From positions 1 through 53,353 of the forward strand of contig JAPOSW010000059.1 in the NCBI GenBank assembly GCA_026709505.1: a DNA stretch of 53,353 nucleotides, read 5' to 3'. The position numbers and the translations under genes were made by a program. The DNA comes from Gammaproteobacteria bacterium. Its GTDB lineage: Bacteria; Pseudomonadota; Gammaproteobacteria; Arenicellales; Poriferihabitantaceae. The notes below the pieces were generated by a model that did not search any database, had not been told where the DNA came from, and saw only the letters and a program-made list of their open reading frames with translations. Position 1 is the stretch's first letter, and each line of letters opens with the position of its first letter. Shown in pieces: positions 8,048 through 18,396 of this stretch.

Positions 8048-10240
8048 ATGAAGACATTGTCAAACTACCGCGAAATTGACAAAACCATTCAGGAATTTCG
8101 TGATTTCTCTGGAGATAAGCGCTATCCGTCTCCTGCCCATCTTCTTCATTATATTCTGATGCACGATTCCACAAGGCGCTTTAAGGACATATGTCGTTAT
8201 TTTGGTCATGCTGAAAGCGATGATTCATTGCCTGTTCGGGAACGTCTTGAATTGCTGGAAAAAGCCGGATTGTTGACCCTAAAGCAAAAGGATGTATACC
8301 GAATACCCTCGGACCATGTATTTGCTGAAGGCGTGGTTGCTGTCGATCCAAAGGGAGAAGGATCAGTGATGACTTCATCAGAAGGCCATCAGAATACAGT
8401 CCCGCTAACTCGCCCCCAGACTAGACGAGTTATCGATGGCGACCGCGTTCTGTGTCTGTTGGTTTCCGGGAAGGGCGGGAAATCTGTGCAGGCCCATGTG
8501 CTGGGAGTGCTCAATCGCACGGTTAATTCTGTTCTGGGCGAGTTTAAAATCGATGCTCGCGGTCGTACCGTCGTTCGTCCTCTCAATGAACGAATCCGGA
8601 AGAATGTTCTGGTCAAGCGCAAGCCCAAAAGCAGTGTCAAAGAGGGCGATATTGTAAAAGTTGCTTTGACTGCGATTCCATTTTCCAGGGGTGGCTTATC
8701 CGGAGAGATTGTAGAAGTTATCGGTAATCGCATGGATCCCGGGTTGCAAACAACTATGGTTCTCGACAAGTACGGTATTCCGTCGCTCTGGCCGAACGAT
8801 GTCACCCGCGAGACTATAAATATTGAGTCCGGCTACCAGTTGCCTAAGCCTGATGAATATCGCAAGGATCTTCGTGATATTCCGTTCATGACCATTGACG
8901 GTTCCGATGCCAGGGATTTTGATGATGCGGTTTATTGCTCAGAAGAAGAATATGGGCGGAGACTGATTGTTGCGATCGCTGATGTCAGTCATTATGTGCA
9001 GACCGGAAGCGCACTTGATCGTGAGGCTTGCCAGAGAGGGACGAGCGTGTATTTTCCAGATCGAGTCGTGCCGATGTTGCCCGAGGCTCTTTCTAATGGA
9101 ATTTGCTCACTGAATCCTGATGAAGACCGAAATGCCCTGGTTTGCGACATGCAAATTGACCACCGTAATCAGGTCTCTGAATACGGGTTTTATCAGGCGG
9201 TCATCAAGTCACAGGCTCGAATGACCTATGAGGCAGTTGAAGCGTTTACGGATGGAAAGAGCGATGTGATCAACAACGAACAATTGGCGACCAGCATGAA
9301 CAGCCTGAAATCGGTTGCCATGGGTCTTGAGTCAAACCGAATGGACAATGGCTCCATCGCATTTGAATTTCCAGAGGCGCACATTGATCTTGATGAAGAT
9401 GGACAAATAAGATCAATTGAGTTAAAGGAGCGCTTACGCTCACATAAGATCATTGAAGAATGCATGCTCGCTGCCAACCGCTGCGCTGCTGAATTTATTC
9501 ATCATCGGTATGGGAATCGCGCACTATACAGGATTCATCCCGGACCATCCCCCGAAGATATCGCTGTCTTGCGTCAGCATCTGCAATCTTTCGGGGTCTT
9601 GCTTGAAGGCGGCAAGCAGCCAAGTCCATCAGATTTTCAGAAACTGCTTGAGAGCGTGATGAACACCAGGGGATTGTTCGATGCAGTCCAGATGCTGTTG
9701 TTGCACCGCATGGGGAGAGCGGTCTATGTTCCTGAGCTGTCAGATCACTTTGCGCTTGGGTTTGCTCACTATACTCATTTCACTTCGCCAATCAGGCGCT
9801 ATGGCGATCTGGTAGTTCATCGCTTGATCAAGGCGCTGATCAAAATCCCCGGTTATTCGAAGACATCATCATCATGCATGGATCTTGATGAGACATCCAG
9901 CCAATGCTCGATGACAGAGCGTCGGGCGGATGCGGCGGTCAATGATGTGATTGCCTGGTTCAAGGCTGCGTACATGCTGCATCGGATTGGCGAGCGATTC
10001 CCCGGGCTCGTGACCGGAGTCAAGGAGTTTGGCCTGTTTGTTCGTCTTGATGAAATATTCGCGGATGGACTTGTCCATGTCAGCAAGGTCGGTCAAGAGT
10101 ACTATATTTACGATGAAACCACTCAAACGCTTCATGGGGATTGCACCGGAGAGGCTTTTAGACTTGGAGACCGGGTTGTGGTGCGAGTCTTGAACGTCGA
10201 TTTGTCAGAATCACGGATCAGTCTCGCGATATGTCGATAA
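8048..10240 (+). CDS. rnr: ribonuclease R
   Basis: A 730-residue 3'-5' exoribonuclease that degrades structured RNA and helps rRNA and tmRNA quality control. The order is a helix-turn-helix-like N-terminus (about 15-90), cold-shock domains, the RNB catalytic domain with 'MTIDGSDARDFDDAVYC' (the Asp cluster that binds Mg2+) and 'FTSPIRRYGDLVVHR', then an S1 domain ending 'SRISLAICR'. It is shorter than the E. coli enzyme (813) because it lacks the basic lysine-rich tail. It lies 66 bp from divergent hisG and is followed by rlmB, the usual gammaproteobacterial pair. Confidence 0.95.
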   Translation: MKTLSNYREIDKTIQEFRDFSGDKRYPSPAHLLHYILMHDSTRRFKDICRYFGHAESDDSLPVRERLELLEKAGLLTLKQKDVYRIPSDHVFAEGVVAVDPKGEGSVMTSSEGHQNTVPLTRPQTRRVIDGDRVLCLLVSGKGGKSVQAHVLGVLNRTVNSVLGEFKIDARGRTVVRPLNERIRKNVLVKRKPKSSVKEGDIVKVALTAIPFSRGGLSGEIVEVIGNRMDPGLQTTMVLDKYGIPSLWPNDVTRETINIESGYQLPKPDEYRKDLRDIPFMTIDGSDARDFDDAVYCSEEEYGRRLIVAIADVSHYVQTGSALDREACQRGTSVYFPDRVVPMLPEALSNGICSLNPDEDRNALVCDMQIDHRNQVSEYGFYQAVIKSQARMTYEAVEAFTDGKSDVINNEQLATSMNSLKSVAMGLESNRMDNGSIAFEFPEAHIDLDEDGQIRSIELKERLRSHKIIEECMLAANRCAAEFIHHRYGNRALYRIHPGPSPEDIAVLRQHLQSFGVLLEGGKQPSPSDFQKLLESVMNTRGLFDAVQMLLLHRMGRAVYVPELSDHFALGFAHYTHFTSPIRRYGDLVVHRLIKALIKIPGYSKTSSSCMDLDETSSQCSMTERRADAAVNDVIAWFKAAYMLHRIGERFPGLVTGVKEFGLFVRLDEIFADGLVHVSKVGQEYYIYDETTQTLHGDCTGEAFRLGDRVVVRVLNVDLSESRISLAICR

Positions 10241-10333
10241 TGATTGGGTTTTGCCTGTTCCTAATAACGCACTGTCGAGCGTTTGGGGTTTGGCTTAATC
10301 AAGAAGATTGCTGATAAAAGCGGACTGCAAATA

Positions 10334-11122
10334 ATGAATGACCGTAAAAGCCCTGTTTGCTTCGGTATCCATTCAGTGATGGCCAAGCTGAAGCATAAAC
10401 GGTCAGTATCTACGCTTTATTTGAGTGCAGCATCCGCATCGGCAAGACTGAGCGCTCTTGAACAGCTAGCTATGGAGCAGAACATTGAAGTGATTCGGTG
10501 TGAAAGCAGCAGACTGGATGAGTTGTCCGGGAATGGCATCCATCAAGGAACAGTGGCCGAATACCGGCCCCGTTCACCAAACCAGAAAGCAACACTCAAA
10601 CAGGTAATGATGGGTATTGATGCCAACAATGCCCTGATACTGATTCTTGATCATATTCAGGATCCGCATAACCTTGGTGCCTGCCTGAGAACTGCCGAAT
10701 GCGCTGGAGTCGATGCAGTAATTCTGCCCAGGCATTCCGCATGTCCGGTTAATCAGACCGTTATCAAAGTCGCTTCGGGTGCTGTTGAATCCTTGAATAT
10801 CGTAATGGTCTCAAATATTGTCAACGCACTGCAGGTTTTGAAGAAAAACGGTTTTTGGGTATACGGGACTTCGGATAGCGGGGATAGCGAACTCTTTGAT
10901 ACGGACTTTCGTGGCCGAATCGCATTGGTGGTCGGGAATGAAGGCCGGGGCATCAAAAGGCTGGTCGCAGAAGCCTGCGACCAGCTGGTGCGAGTTTCTT
11001 TGTTTGGCGAGCTGGAAAGTCTGAATGCTTCAGTAGCGACCGGTGTCTGCCTGTTCGAGATTCGTCGACAGTTTGCAGTAATCGAGCAGGACTCAGCGGG
11101 GAAGACGGTTCAGCTGGGCTGA
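10334..11122 (+). CDS. rlmB: 23S rRNA (guanosine-2'-O)-methyltransferase RlmB
   Basis: A SpoU-type SAM-dependent enzyme that methylates the ribose of G2251 in 23S rRNA. The start MNDRKSPVCFGIHSV at 10334 fits the family start; an in-frame TTG at 10283 would add 17 residues and is less likely. The N-terminal substrate-binding domain (about 1-80) is followed by the SPOUT knot with 'DHIQDPHNLGACLRTAECAG' (motif 1), 'VGNEGRGI' (motif 2) and 'SLNASVATGVCLFE' (motif 3). It is downstream of rnr and convergent with msrAB. Confidence 0.93.
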   Translation: MNDRKSPVCFGIHSVMAKLKHKRSVSTLYLSAASASARLSALEQLAMEQNIEVIRCESSRLDELSGNGIHQGTVAEYRPRSPNQKATLKQVMMGIDANNALILILDHIQDPHNLGACLRTAECAGVDAVILPRHSACPVNQTVIKVASGAVESLNIVMVSNIVNALQVLKKNGFWVYGTSDSGDSELFDTDFRGRIALVVGNEGRGIKRLVAEACDQLVRVSLFGELESLNASVATGVCLFEIRRQFAVIEQDSAGKTVQLG

Positions 11123-11190
11123 TTCAGCCGAATGAAACGCAGGCGTTCTGAAATGAGCTGCAAGTTCGTTGTAGCCTGTATCGGAGACGA

Positions 11191-12321
11191 TTACTTGAAC
11201 AACGCCAGGTATTCGCCATATCCTCGGGATTGCATATCTTCCTTGGGTACGAAGCTCAGAGCGGCCGAATTAATGCAGTACCTGAGTCCGGTAGGTGCTG
11301 GTCCATCATTGAACACATGACCGAGATGTGAGTCTCCATGGCGGCTGCGCACCTCTGTTCTGGGATAGATAAGCTTGTAATCGGTTTTCTTGACGATGAA
11401 ATCGCGGTCAATAGGCTCCCAGAAGCTGGGCCACCCGGTTCCAGACCTGTATTTGGTTGTCGACGAGAAGAGCGGTTCACCAGAGACAATATCTATGTAT
11501 ATGCCATCGTCCTTGTGATCCCAGTACTCATTTCGAAAAGGCGGTTCAGTACCATCATGCTGGGTTACCTTGTACTGCATGTCGGTCAGTTTATCCTTGA
11601 TTTCTTGATCAGGCGGTCTGGCATATTGAATATCCCCGTTTTCCTTAGTGGCTGTTTCCGACTGTTCAAGCTGCGATAAATTGAGTTCATCCCCCCACAC
11701 GGCATTTAGAAACTGGTCGCGGCCTGAACCGTGTCGATAGACCTTGTAGCGAAGAGGAGATTTTTTGTAGAAATCCTGATGGTAGCCATCGGCTTCCCAG
11801 AATGCTTTGAACTGAAGCAAGTCAACGACAATGGGCTTGTCGAAACGGCCTGAGCTTGCGATCTCTTCCAGGGATCTCTCGGCAACGGCTTTCTGTTTTT
11901 CATCGTGGTAGAAAATCACAGGGCGGTATGCGCTGCCCCGATCAACAAACTGGCCATTCTCATCAGTTGGATCAATTTCACGCCAGTAGCGCCAGAGCAG
12001 CTTTTCGTAAGAGACAACTTCCGGATCAAAGTAGATCTGCACGGTTTCCGCATGGCCGGTACCGCCTCTCACAACATCCTTGTAGTCTGGATTATGGGTC
12101 TCCCCACCGCTGAATCCCGAGATGACTTCTGTTACTCCCTCTACTTTTTCGAATGTCGATTCAAGGCACCAGAAGCATCCGCCCGCGAGAGTTGCAACTT
12201 TCAGGGAATCGGATATCTGGGAAGACTGAGAGGAAGCTATGGTTTGTGTCTGGCTTGTCGCCAAGACAATTGCGGTACAAACGCCGATAAAGACAGAACC
12301 CGCGAAAAGTGCTCGTTTCAT
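11191..12321 (-). CDS. msrAB: fused methionine sulfoxide reductase A/B, exported
   Basis: A 376-residue fusion that repairs both stereoisomers of oxidised methionine. Residues 1-30 form a signal peptide ([20 protein letters not shown] then an Ala/Ser region), so the enzyme acts outside the cytoplasm. The MsrA domain (about 42-200) has the catalytic 'GGCFWCLE'. The MsrB domain (about 235-370) has '[11 protein letters not shown]', '[10 protein letters not shown]' and the catalytic Cys in '[11 protein letters not shown]'. The CxxC zinc pairs found in many MsrB domains are not evident. The order A then B is that of the known secreted MsrAB class. It probably needs a thioredoxin-like membrane partner, which is not seen here. 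Confidence 0.95.
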   Translation of the reverse strand: MKRALFAGSVFIGVCTAIVLATSQTQTIASSQSSQISDSLKVATLAGGCFWCLESTFEKVEGVTEVISGFSGGETHNPDYKDVVRGGTGHAETVQIYFDPEVVSYEKLLWRYWREIDPTDENGQFVDRGSAYRPVIFYHDEKQKAVAERSLEEIASSGRFDKPIVVDLLQFKAFWEADGYHQDFYKKSPLRYKVYRHGSGRDQFLNAVWGDELNLSQLEQSETATKENGDIQYARPPDQEIKDKLTDMQYKVTQHDGTEPPFRNEYWDHKDDGIYIDIVSGEPLFSSTTKYRSGTGWPSFWEPIDRDFIVKKTDYKLIYPRTEVRSRHGDSHLGHVFNDGPAPTGLRYCINSAALSFVPKEDMQSRGYGEYLALFK

Positions 12322-12545
12322 AGGATTTTTCTATATATGTAATATCGTTTGATTATATATAGACAGAAGGTATTGGCGAGATTTACGTCAAATGTCCTGT
12401 TCAGCAGGATTTCAGGTTGAATCGGCAAATCAGGGTTTCTGGATCGCCATATGCCTCGTTGTATTGATAGTGGCTTTGTACTGTTCATATGAGGCCAAAA
12501 TGTTCATTGTGCAGGAGGGGTTCGAGGTATCAGACTGTAGTCCGG

Positions 12546-12923
12546 TCATAGAATCAATGCGGCAATAATAATCCGGTCGTCAGACAAAAGGATGCTGTAT
12601 GTCCTGCATGCAGCCGGGGTGTTCATAACTTCAAGGCCGATACCCGCTTCGATAAGTGGCAGATGGACTTTGGGGTCTGGAAACTCCTGAACGGGACCGG
12701 TGCCCAAAATCACGACCTCAGGATTGAGGTCGGCTATCTTCTTGAAATCCCTTGAGCGAATTTCGGATAAGGTATTGACTTTCCAGTCGATGATTTCATC
12801 GGGGGTGATGATCAGGCTGGATGTATAGTCCTGTTCGTCAATTCTTATCACAAAGCCGGTCTTGCTTCTGGTGCAGGATCGAACGCGGTTTGCAGGATTG
12901 GACTTGTCAAGATGAAGTTTCAT
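12546..12923 (-). CDS. DUF498 / Mth938-domain protein
   Basis: A 125-residue cytoplasmic protein of the Mth938/Xcc1710-like family, found as single-domain proteins in many proteobacteria and related to a mitochondrial complex I assembly factor (NDUFAF3). The family hallmark is 'PEVVILGTGPVQEFPDP' (about 69-85), a loop after a beta strand, followed by 'IGLEVMNTPAACRTYSILL'. The biochemical role is unknown. It is divergent from hom, whose start is 28 bp away. Confidence 0.85.
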   Translation of the reverse strand: MKLHLDKSNPANRVRSCTRSKTGFVIRIDEQDYTSSLIITPDEIIDWKVNTLSEIRSRDFKKIADLNPEVVILGTGPVQEFPDPKVHLPLIEAGIGLEVMNTPAACRTYSILLSDDRIIIAALIL

Positions 12924-12950
12924 TAGGCAATTTATTCAGGATAAAATCCA

Positions 12951-14294
12951 ATGCTTCAGTTTAACAAGTTTGAATCCGGGAAAGTGAAAGCGGTAAAGAT
13001 TGGTTTGTTGGGTTTTGGCACCGTCGGTGGAGGCACGTTGACCGTGCTGCAACGAAACATGGAGGAAATATCCCGGCGGGCGGGCCGCGAGATCAAGGTG
13101 GTTGCTATTGCAGTCAATGATCTTGGCAAGAAGCGAGATATCGATACTGGCGGTATTGAATTGACGGATCGCATGTTGGATATCGTCAACAATCCTGATA
13201 TTCAAGTGATTGTCGAATTGATTGGGGGAGGTGACGATGTATTTAATGCGGTTATGCAGTCTCTCGAGAAAGGCAAGCATGTGGTGACTGCCAACAAGGC
13301 GCTCATCGCAAGCCATGGCAATGCGATCTTCAGAAAAGCGTCCGAGAAGGGTTTGATGGTGGGCTTTGAGTCTGCCGTTGCAGGCGGGATTCCCATCATT
13401 AAACTGATCAGGGAAGGCCTGTCCGCCAATCAGATTGAGTGGTTCGTTGGAATAATCAACGGCACCTGCAATTACATTCTCTCGCAGATGGCTGACAGGC
13501 AAAGAGAGTTTGATGATGTTCTTGAGGAAGCACAGGAGTTGGGATACGCGGAGGCGGACCCGAGTTTTGATGTCGGAGGTGTGGATGCTGCGCACAAGTT
13601 GACAATTCTGGCTTCGATTGCTTTTGGCGTTCCACTGCGATTTGAGTCAGTGTACATCCAGGGTATTGAACACATTCAGAAGATAGATATAGAATATGCG
13701 GACGAACTGGGATTCAGGATGAAACATCTTGGAATATCCCGGCGCACAGGCGACGGTTTGGAACTTCGGGTGCATCCGGCATTGATACCCAAACAGAATT
13801 TGATTGCCAGTGTTTCGGGTGTCATGAATGCGGTATTGATTCAGGCGGATGCTGTAGGTCAGTCCATGTTCTATGGGCCCGGAGCTGGATCAGAGCCGAC
13901 TGCATCGGCAGTAGTGGCTGACTTGATTGACGTGGTCAGGGCGTTTACGACTGATCCGCAAAACCGTGTTCCGCATCTGGCTTTTCAGGCCGATTCACTG
14001 ATTGACCTTCCAGTACTGGATATCGGTCTGATTGAAACCTCGTACTACTTGCGCATGCAAGCGGTAAACCGGCCGGGAGTGCTGGCTGCAATCTCTTCGA
14101 TCTTCGGCGAAAACGAAATTAGCATTGATTCCATATTGCAGAAAGGGCATGGTCAACCGGATGAACTGGTCACGGTTATCCTGATGACTCAGAATACCCG
14201 GGAGAAGAATTTGATGAAGGCGGTCGAGAAAGTTGAGGCGCTTGATTCTGTAGAAGGAAAAATCGTCTGGATTCGTGTCGAACGATTGCCGTAG
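12951..14294 (+). CDS. hom: homoserine dehydrogenase
   Basis: It reduces aspartate semialdehyde to homoserine with NAD(P)H, the branch point for threonine and methionine. The Rossmann motif 'GLLGFGTVGGGT' is at about residues 18-29; the catalytic region includes 'GIINGTCNYIL' and 'GYAEADPSFDVGG'. The C-terminal 80 residues form an ACT domain (from 'YYLRMQAVNRPGVLAAISS'), the usual threonine sensor. This is a monofunctional enzyme of 447 residues; aspartokinase is not fused. A GTG at 12984 would give the family-typical start (residues 'KAVKIGLLG') and may be the true one. thrB and thrC are not adjacent. Confidence 0.95.
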   Translation: MLQFNKFESGKVKAVKIGLLGFGTVGGGTLTVLQRNMEEISRRAGREIKVVAIAVNDLGKKRDIDTGGIELTDRMLDIVNNPDIQVIVELIGGGDDVFNAVMQSLEKGKHVVTANKALIASHGNAIFRKASEKGLMVGFESAVAGGIPIIKLIREGLSANQIEWFVGIINGTCNYILSQMADRQREFDDVLEEAQELGYAEADPSFDVGGVDAAHKLTILASIAFGVPLRFESVYIQGIEHIQKIDIEYADELGFRMKHLGISRRTGDGLELRVHPALIPKQNLIASVSGVMNAVLIQADAVGQSMFYGPGAGSEPTASAVVADLIDVVRAFTTDPQNRVPHLAFQADSLIDLPVLDIGLIETSYYLRMQAVNRPGVLAAISSIFGENEISIDSILQKGHGQPDELVTVILMTQNTREKNLMKAVEKVEALDSVEGKIVWIRVERLP

Positions 14295-14422
14295 ATTGCA
14301 ATTGGTTCTGAAATTACGGCTTGATTGAGGTGTTTCAAGTACTCAACGACGTAGAGATTGTCCATAAAGCCACTTTCTGGCATGAAATTACAACTTTCCA
14401 ATATTAATAATGCAGAAGCATC

Positions 14423-14716
14423 ATGAATTTGGTAACGGTAAAACCGAAGTATCAGGTAACCATCCCAGCAAAGTTGCGTAAAGGCATCAATCTAAAAGAG
14501 GGTGATGTCATGGAGGCTATACAAGTGCAAGATCGAATTTTACTTGAGCTAAAGGAGGTCGTAGACAGGCAAGCCATTGCAGATAAAATTGATGCGTTAT
14601 TGAAGAAGTTGCCTGTTAGCCCTGAAGATGAGGATCGAACAGAGGATGAAATCATGGAATGCGTAGTCGCAGATATCAAGGCATTCCGCCGGGAGCAGCG
14701 TGCCAGCAAGGAATGA
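14423..14716 (+). CDS. AbrB/SpoVT-type antitoxin
   Basis: A 97-residue protein with an N-terminal swapped-hairpin DNA-binding domain: 'TVKPKYQVTIPAKLRKGINL' followed by 'KEGDVMEAIQVQDRILLEL'. The C-terminal half (about 48-97) is charged and helical, the part that usually wraps the toxin. Its stop overlaps the start of the PIN toxin (ATGA at 14713-14716), a tight toxin-antitoxin arrangement. By family analogy it would bind its own promoter together with the toxin, but no operator could be picked out in the 128 bp after hom. Confidence 0.85.
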   Translation: MNLVTVKPKYQVTIPAKLRKGINLKEGDVMEAIQVQDRILLELKEVVDRQAIADKIDALLKKLPVSPEDEDRTEDEIMECVVADIKAFRREQRASKE

Positions 14717-15078
14717 GAGTGGTATTGGACTGTAACGTCTTGATTTCAGCTGGACGTACAAACGGCACATGCCGGAAAGTTGTCAGAAAATCCATAAGAC
14801 ATCATGAAATCGTCATATCCGAGCAGATTCTTTTTGAATATATCGATGTTATTGATAGAAACCGGACATGTCCTTTCTATAGCACGTTGAAATCGTTGTA
14901 TGAAGAGATCGAGCATTTGGCTGTTGTCGTTAAGCCGGTAAATCTGGAGTCCAGTCTGTCGGACTCTAGCGATGAGGTTTACTTGGCAACAGCAACGGCT
15001 GGTGAAGCAGCCCTGATTACTGGCAATAAAAACGATTTTACCGAACCGCTATACGGGCAGGTTGAAGTCTGGGGTTGA
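14713..15078 (+). CDS. PIN-domain toxin, COG1569-like
   Basis: A 121-residue PIN-fold RNase-like toxin. Acidic residues fit the active site: Asp in 'VVLDCNVLISAGR' near the N-terminus, Glu in 'QILFEYIDV', Asp in 'SDSSDEVYLATA' and Asp in 'ITGNKNDF'. The start at 14713 is chosen because it overlaps the antitoxin stop as ATGA and gives the standard PIN opening; a longer in-frame ORF from 14659 lies inside the antitoxin gene. The pair looks intact. The RNA target is unknown. Confidence 0.85.
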   Translation: MRVVLDCNVLISAGRTNGTCRKVVRKSIRHHEIVISEQILFEYIDVIDRNRTCPFYSTLKSLYEEIEHLAVVVKPVNLESSLSDSSDEVYLATATAGEAALITGNKNDFTEPLYGQVEVWG

Positions 15079-15532
15079 AGTCTGGTCTCCGCGAAAGTTT
15101 CTTGATGAGACAGAATGATCGCCAGTTGTCTTCGAAAAGTCCGGCACCTGATTCCCGGGGCTGCTTCAGCGTGTTTCGGAAATGTTGCATTCAGTTGTTG
15201 AGTGCGTTGCTTCATGAGTTTGAACCACGTCTTCCTTGGGATTTGCACTCATGAGTGTCAAGGATGTATAACTGGCACAATCAGGTCCATGATAAATGTA
15301 CAGTCTTGACATCCTGAATCAGGAATTCTTTCCGGAATGCCAACCTGCCAAGCCATGTTCATGAGAGGAGTGATTGACGTTTGCTAACCGTGTTGCAGTC
15401 ATTATGAGACATATGGCATTGTCAATAGCCTGAAGACTGCTTTCTAATCTCAAATTTTCGATTTCAATGGCAAAAAGCAGTACAGACAAGGCAATTGCGA
15501 ATCTCCTGAAGTGGATGGACAGGCCAAAATGA
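15079..15532. other. about 450 bp without a recognisable gene
   Basis: No supported coding region or RNA is visible between the PIN toxin and the following relic. Short reverse ORFs of 80-89 codons are present but have no family features or ribosome sites. Composition is unremarkable. It may be decayed DNA belonging to the same remnant as the downstream pseudogene. Confidence 0.4.
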
Positions 15533-15571
15533 GAACAATGTAAGATCAATGTATTCTTCAAACATCTGATA

Positions 15572-16866
15572 TTGATCTCCGAAGACCTCGATATTCCATT
15601 GGGGAAAATGCCAGAATCAACAGGGCTAGTCTGGAACCACCATTACCTGAAAAGACGCGGATGGAAAGAGTCAGGTCCTGGACGATGCTGTCTCGAGGCA
15701 CTCAGGGATTCCATGCTGTCCCTGTATGTGGTCATTGAAGTCAATCCTGGGAGAAGCATGAAGTTGAGGGATCTGCTCGGTGACAGTGGAACAATCCTGG
15801 TTCAGGAAAAGAGTGCAGCGAAAGAACTGGTCATGTGGGATTGTCTGGCAGCTAGGGTGGTCAGCATCAGCGGGCGCAATTATATGACAGGGGGGCCTCT
15901 GCCATTTTCACCGGAGATGTCGAGAGATTTTCTGTATTGTTATGAAGATTATGTGGAGTCGCATACAGAGGGTGAATTCTCGAAAACCCATGAATTACCA
16001 CCTTCAGATGCCATCGTTGCTGCCGTCTTTCTGGGCGGGTGAGATGTTCATTAAGGCAGTGCCCGAAATACCGGAATTCCGAAACTCGGACGGAGAATCA
16101 TTTCTGTCGAGCGAGGTGCATTTCCCGGTTCTGGGTGACATGGATGCGGTGCCCTCCATCCTCGACAAAATCCCTGATCTAGAGCGATTCTCCGAAGATG
16201 AAGAGACTGGCGAATCCGATGTCCGGTGGAGAAATGGAATGGTCCCGGGTTGCTCCTGGCTACCGGTCATGACAACGCAGTAAGGGTATCGCTCTTCCCG
16301 AAGAAATCACTGAAGATACCTTGGATGACGTCGGCATGACTGGACTCGGCTATGTCGTACTCAACTCGAAGACCCTGGTTTTGGATACCAATTCAAGGGA
16401 ACGTGGCGATAGGGGACAGGCTTTGCTCGAATCCCGTCTCGGCGATCTCGTTGGACGAGCGGTGACATCGTACGGTGATATTCAAAAGGGGATGGAAGAT
16501 CTGGCAAGTTCGAGCTTTCCCGTGAAGACCAATAAACCGGTTCCGGATGAAGACATGGAGCAATCGATTCGCGACAAGCATTATCAACGGGTACTAAATG
16601 AGCCGCTTGAGTTACTTGGACCATTGACGCCGAGGGAGGCGGCGAAGACATCCGCAGAAAATCGGCATGAAGTGATGGCTGAAAGGCCTGGAAAACAAAG
16701 AGCAGCGTCATGGCTATGCGAGATGGAAGTAAAGCCTGCGACACATCAGGATGTGGCGGGAACTGTGGATTCAAAGGCCAATCTGACACTGCGGAAGCCA
16801 TTCATGCTGTTGGGGCGCGTATTACCCCAATGCTTCCCGAAATTAGAATTGTTCTTCTTCCGTTGA
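15572..16866 (+). pseudogene. remnant of a large uncharacterised protein, split over three frames
   Basis: Three consecutive ORFs in three frames read as one protein. Frame 1 (15572-16042) has 'RRGWKESGPGRCCLEALRDS', 'SLYVVIEVNPGRSM' and 'LAARVVSISGRNYMTGG'. Frame 2 (from about 16040) has 'FRNSDGESFLSSEVHFPV'. Frame 3 (16321 on) has 'GYVVLNSKTLVLDTNSRERG' and 'NEPLELLGPLTPREAAKTSA'. I recall this pattern from long unnamed bacterial proteins sometimes labelled SEC-C-containing, but the assignment is weak. At least two frameshifts and no proper start (no ATG upstream before a stop near 15530) mark it as dead. The true end is probably near 16790; the last codons overlap aceA. Confidence 0.6.
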
Positions 16867-18147
16867 GCCTGACAACGCAGTTACCGAAGAATTGCCGCCT
16901 TGGACAGTCATCGTAATATCATCGAAATATCCAGCGCCGACTTCCTGCTGGTGGGCAACGAAAGAGTACCCTCTCTCACTTGCGGCGAATTCAGGTTCCT
17001 GAACTTTCTCGACATAGTGTTTCATGCCATTGCCCCGGGCATATTCATGGGCAAGATCAAACATGCTGTACCACATGCTGTGAATGCCGGCCAGCGTAAT
17101 GAACTGGTACTTATAGCCCATGGCGGCAATTTCGTCCTGGAAATTGGCAATATCGCGGTCGTTCAGGTTGCGTTTCCAGTTAAAGGACGGCGAACAGTTG
17201 TAGGCCAATAGCTGATTCGGATGCGCAGTCCGCACAGCTTGTGCAAACTCCCGGGCAAACCCCAGATCCGGTGTACCGGTCTCACACCACACCAAGTCAG
17301 CGTATTCAGCATAGGCTATGCCCCTTGAAACCGATTGTTCCAGACCATTCTTTACTCTGAAGAAGCCTTCAGCGGTTCGTTCTCCAGTGACGAAAGGCTT
17401 GTCGCGGTCATCCACATCTGAAGTCAGAAGGTTGGCGGCTTCAGCATCGGTTCGCGCCAGAATGATCGTCGGTACTCCAAGCACATCCGAGGCCAGCCTT
17501 GCGGCTATCAGTTTTTGAATGGCCTCTTCGGTTGGCACCAGAACCTTGCCACCCATATGGCCGCATTTCTTGACGGCAGCGAGCTGGTCTTCAAAGTGGA
17601 TTCCCGCCGCACCATTCACAATCATGTTGCGGGCGAGTTCATAGGCATTCAGTATTCCGCCAAATCCGGCTTCGGCATCGGCAACGATGGGCAGAAAGTA
17701 GTCAATATGGCTGGAGTCTCCCGCCTCTATGCCCCGCTGCCATTGAATCTGGTCAGCCCTGGCAAAGGTATTGTTGATCCGTCTGACTACCGTTGGCACC
17801 GAGTCATAGGCATACAGCGACTGATCCGGGTACATGGTTTCCGAACTGTTGTTGTCGGCCGCAACCTGCCATCCTGACAGATAGATTGCCTCGATGCCCG
17901 CCTTGGCCTGTTGTAGGGCCTGACCCGCAGTCAAGGCGCCCAGGCAATTCACATATCCCTTCCTTGCATCACCATTGATCAGTTTCCAGAGCTTCCCGGC
18001 ACCATTTCTGGCATAGGTGTACTCGGGCTGTACGGACCCCCTTAATCGAACGACATCTTCGGCTGTATAAGTGCGGCGAACGTCTTTCCACCTGGGATTG
18101 GTGTCCCACTCTCTTTGCAAATGCTGAGCTTGCTCTTCTCTGGTCAT
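16843..18147 (-). CDS. aceA: isocitrate lyase
   Basis: It cleaves isocitrate to glyoxylate and succinate, the first step of the glyoxylate shunt for growth on acetate or fatty acids. It is 434 residues, the usual bacterial length. The catalytic loop '[16 protein letters not shown]' carries the KKCGHM signature with the active-site Cys; '[15 protein letters not shown]' and '[15 protein letters not shown]' are also typical. Malate synthase (aceB/glcB) is not in the window. No good Shine-Dalgarno precedes the ATG at 18147; a reverse-strand TATAAT lies at 18186-18181. A cluster of TTGAATT/AATTCAA repeats lies further upstream. Confidence 0.96.
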   Translation of the reverse strand: MTREEQAQHLQREWDTNPRWKDVRRTYTAEDVVRLRGSVQPEYTYARNGAGKLWKLINGDARKGYVNCLGALTAGQALQQAKAGIEAIYLSGWQVAADNNSSETMYPDQSLYAYDSVPTVVRRINNTFARADQIQWQRGIEAGDSSHIDYFLPIVADAEAGFGGILNAYELARNMIVNGAAGIHFEDQLAAVKKCGHMGGKVLVPTEEAIQKLIAARLASDVLGVPTIILARTDAEAANLLTSDVDDRDKPFVTGERTAEGFFRVKNGLEQSVSRGIAYAEYADLVWCETGTPDLGFAREFAQAVRTAHPNQLLAYNCSPSFNWKRNLNDRDIANFQDEIAAMGYKYQFITLAGIHSMWYSMFDLAHEYARGNGMKHYVEKVQEPEFAASERGYSFVAHQQEVGAGYFDDITMTVQGGNSSVTALSGSTEEEQF

Positions 18148-18200
18148 GCGAAATACTCGTCAAAAGGTAAGGAGGTAGCGATTATAATTCCGCTTACGGG

Positions 18201-18240
18201 AATTGAATATAATGTCTTTTTCAATTCAAAGGATTGAATT
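18201..18240. promoter_or_regulatory. cluster of AATTGAA/TTCAATT repeats between aceA and recJ
   Basis: AATTGAA at 18201-18207 pairs with TTCAATT at 18220-18226, and AATTCAA (18223-18229) pairs with TTGAATT (18234-18240) across AGGA. The two inverted repeats overlap and share half sites. They lie 15-55 bp upstream of the reverse-strand TATAAT for aceA, where an activator or repressor of the glyoxylate shunt could bind. The AT-rich composition makes chance repeats easier, so this is only suggestive. Confidence 0.35.
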
Positions 18241-18396
18241 ATTCAATGAAAAACGAAATATGCATCTACAAATTGCAATAATTATGATTGCCCCTATCGC
18301 TCAAGTCATGGCAAATCCTGCTTTCAGGCCAGTCCGGAACTTCTGATGCAGGGTGCATTGTTGCTAGTCAGAAACGTAGACAATTCAGGATAAGCC

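Noticed and set aside
11191-12321. Separate msrA and msrB genes
   Set aside because: One continuous frame with a signal peptide covers both domains; it is a true fusion of a known type, not an assembly join.
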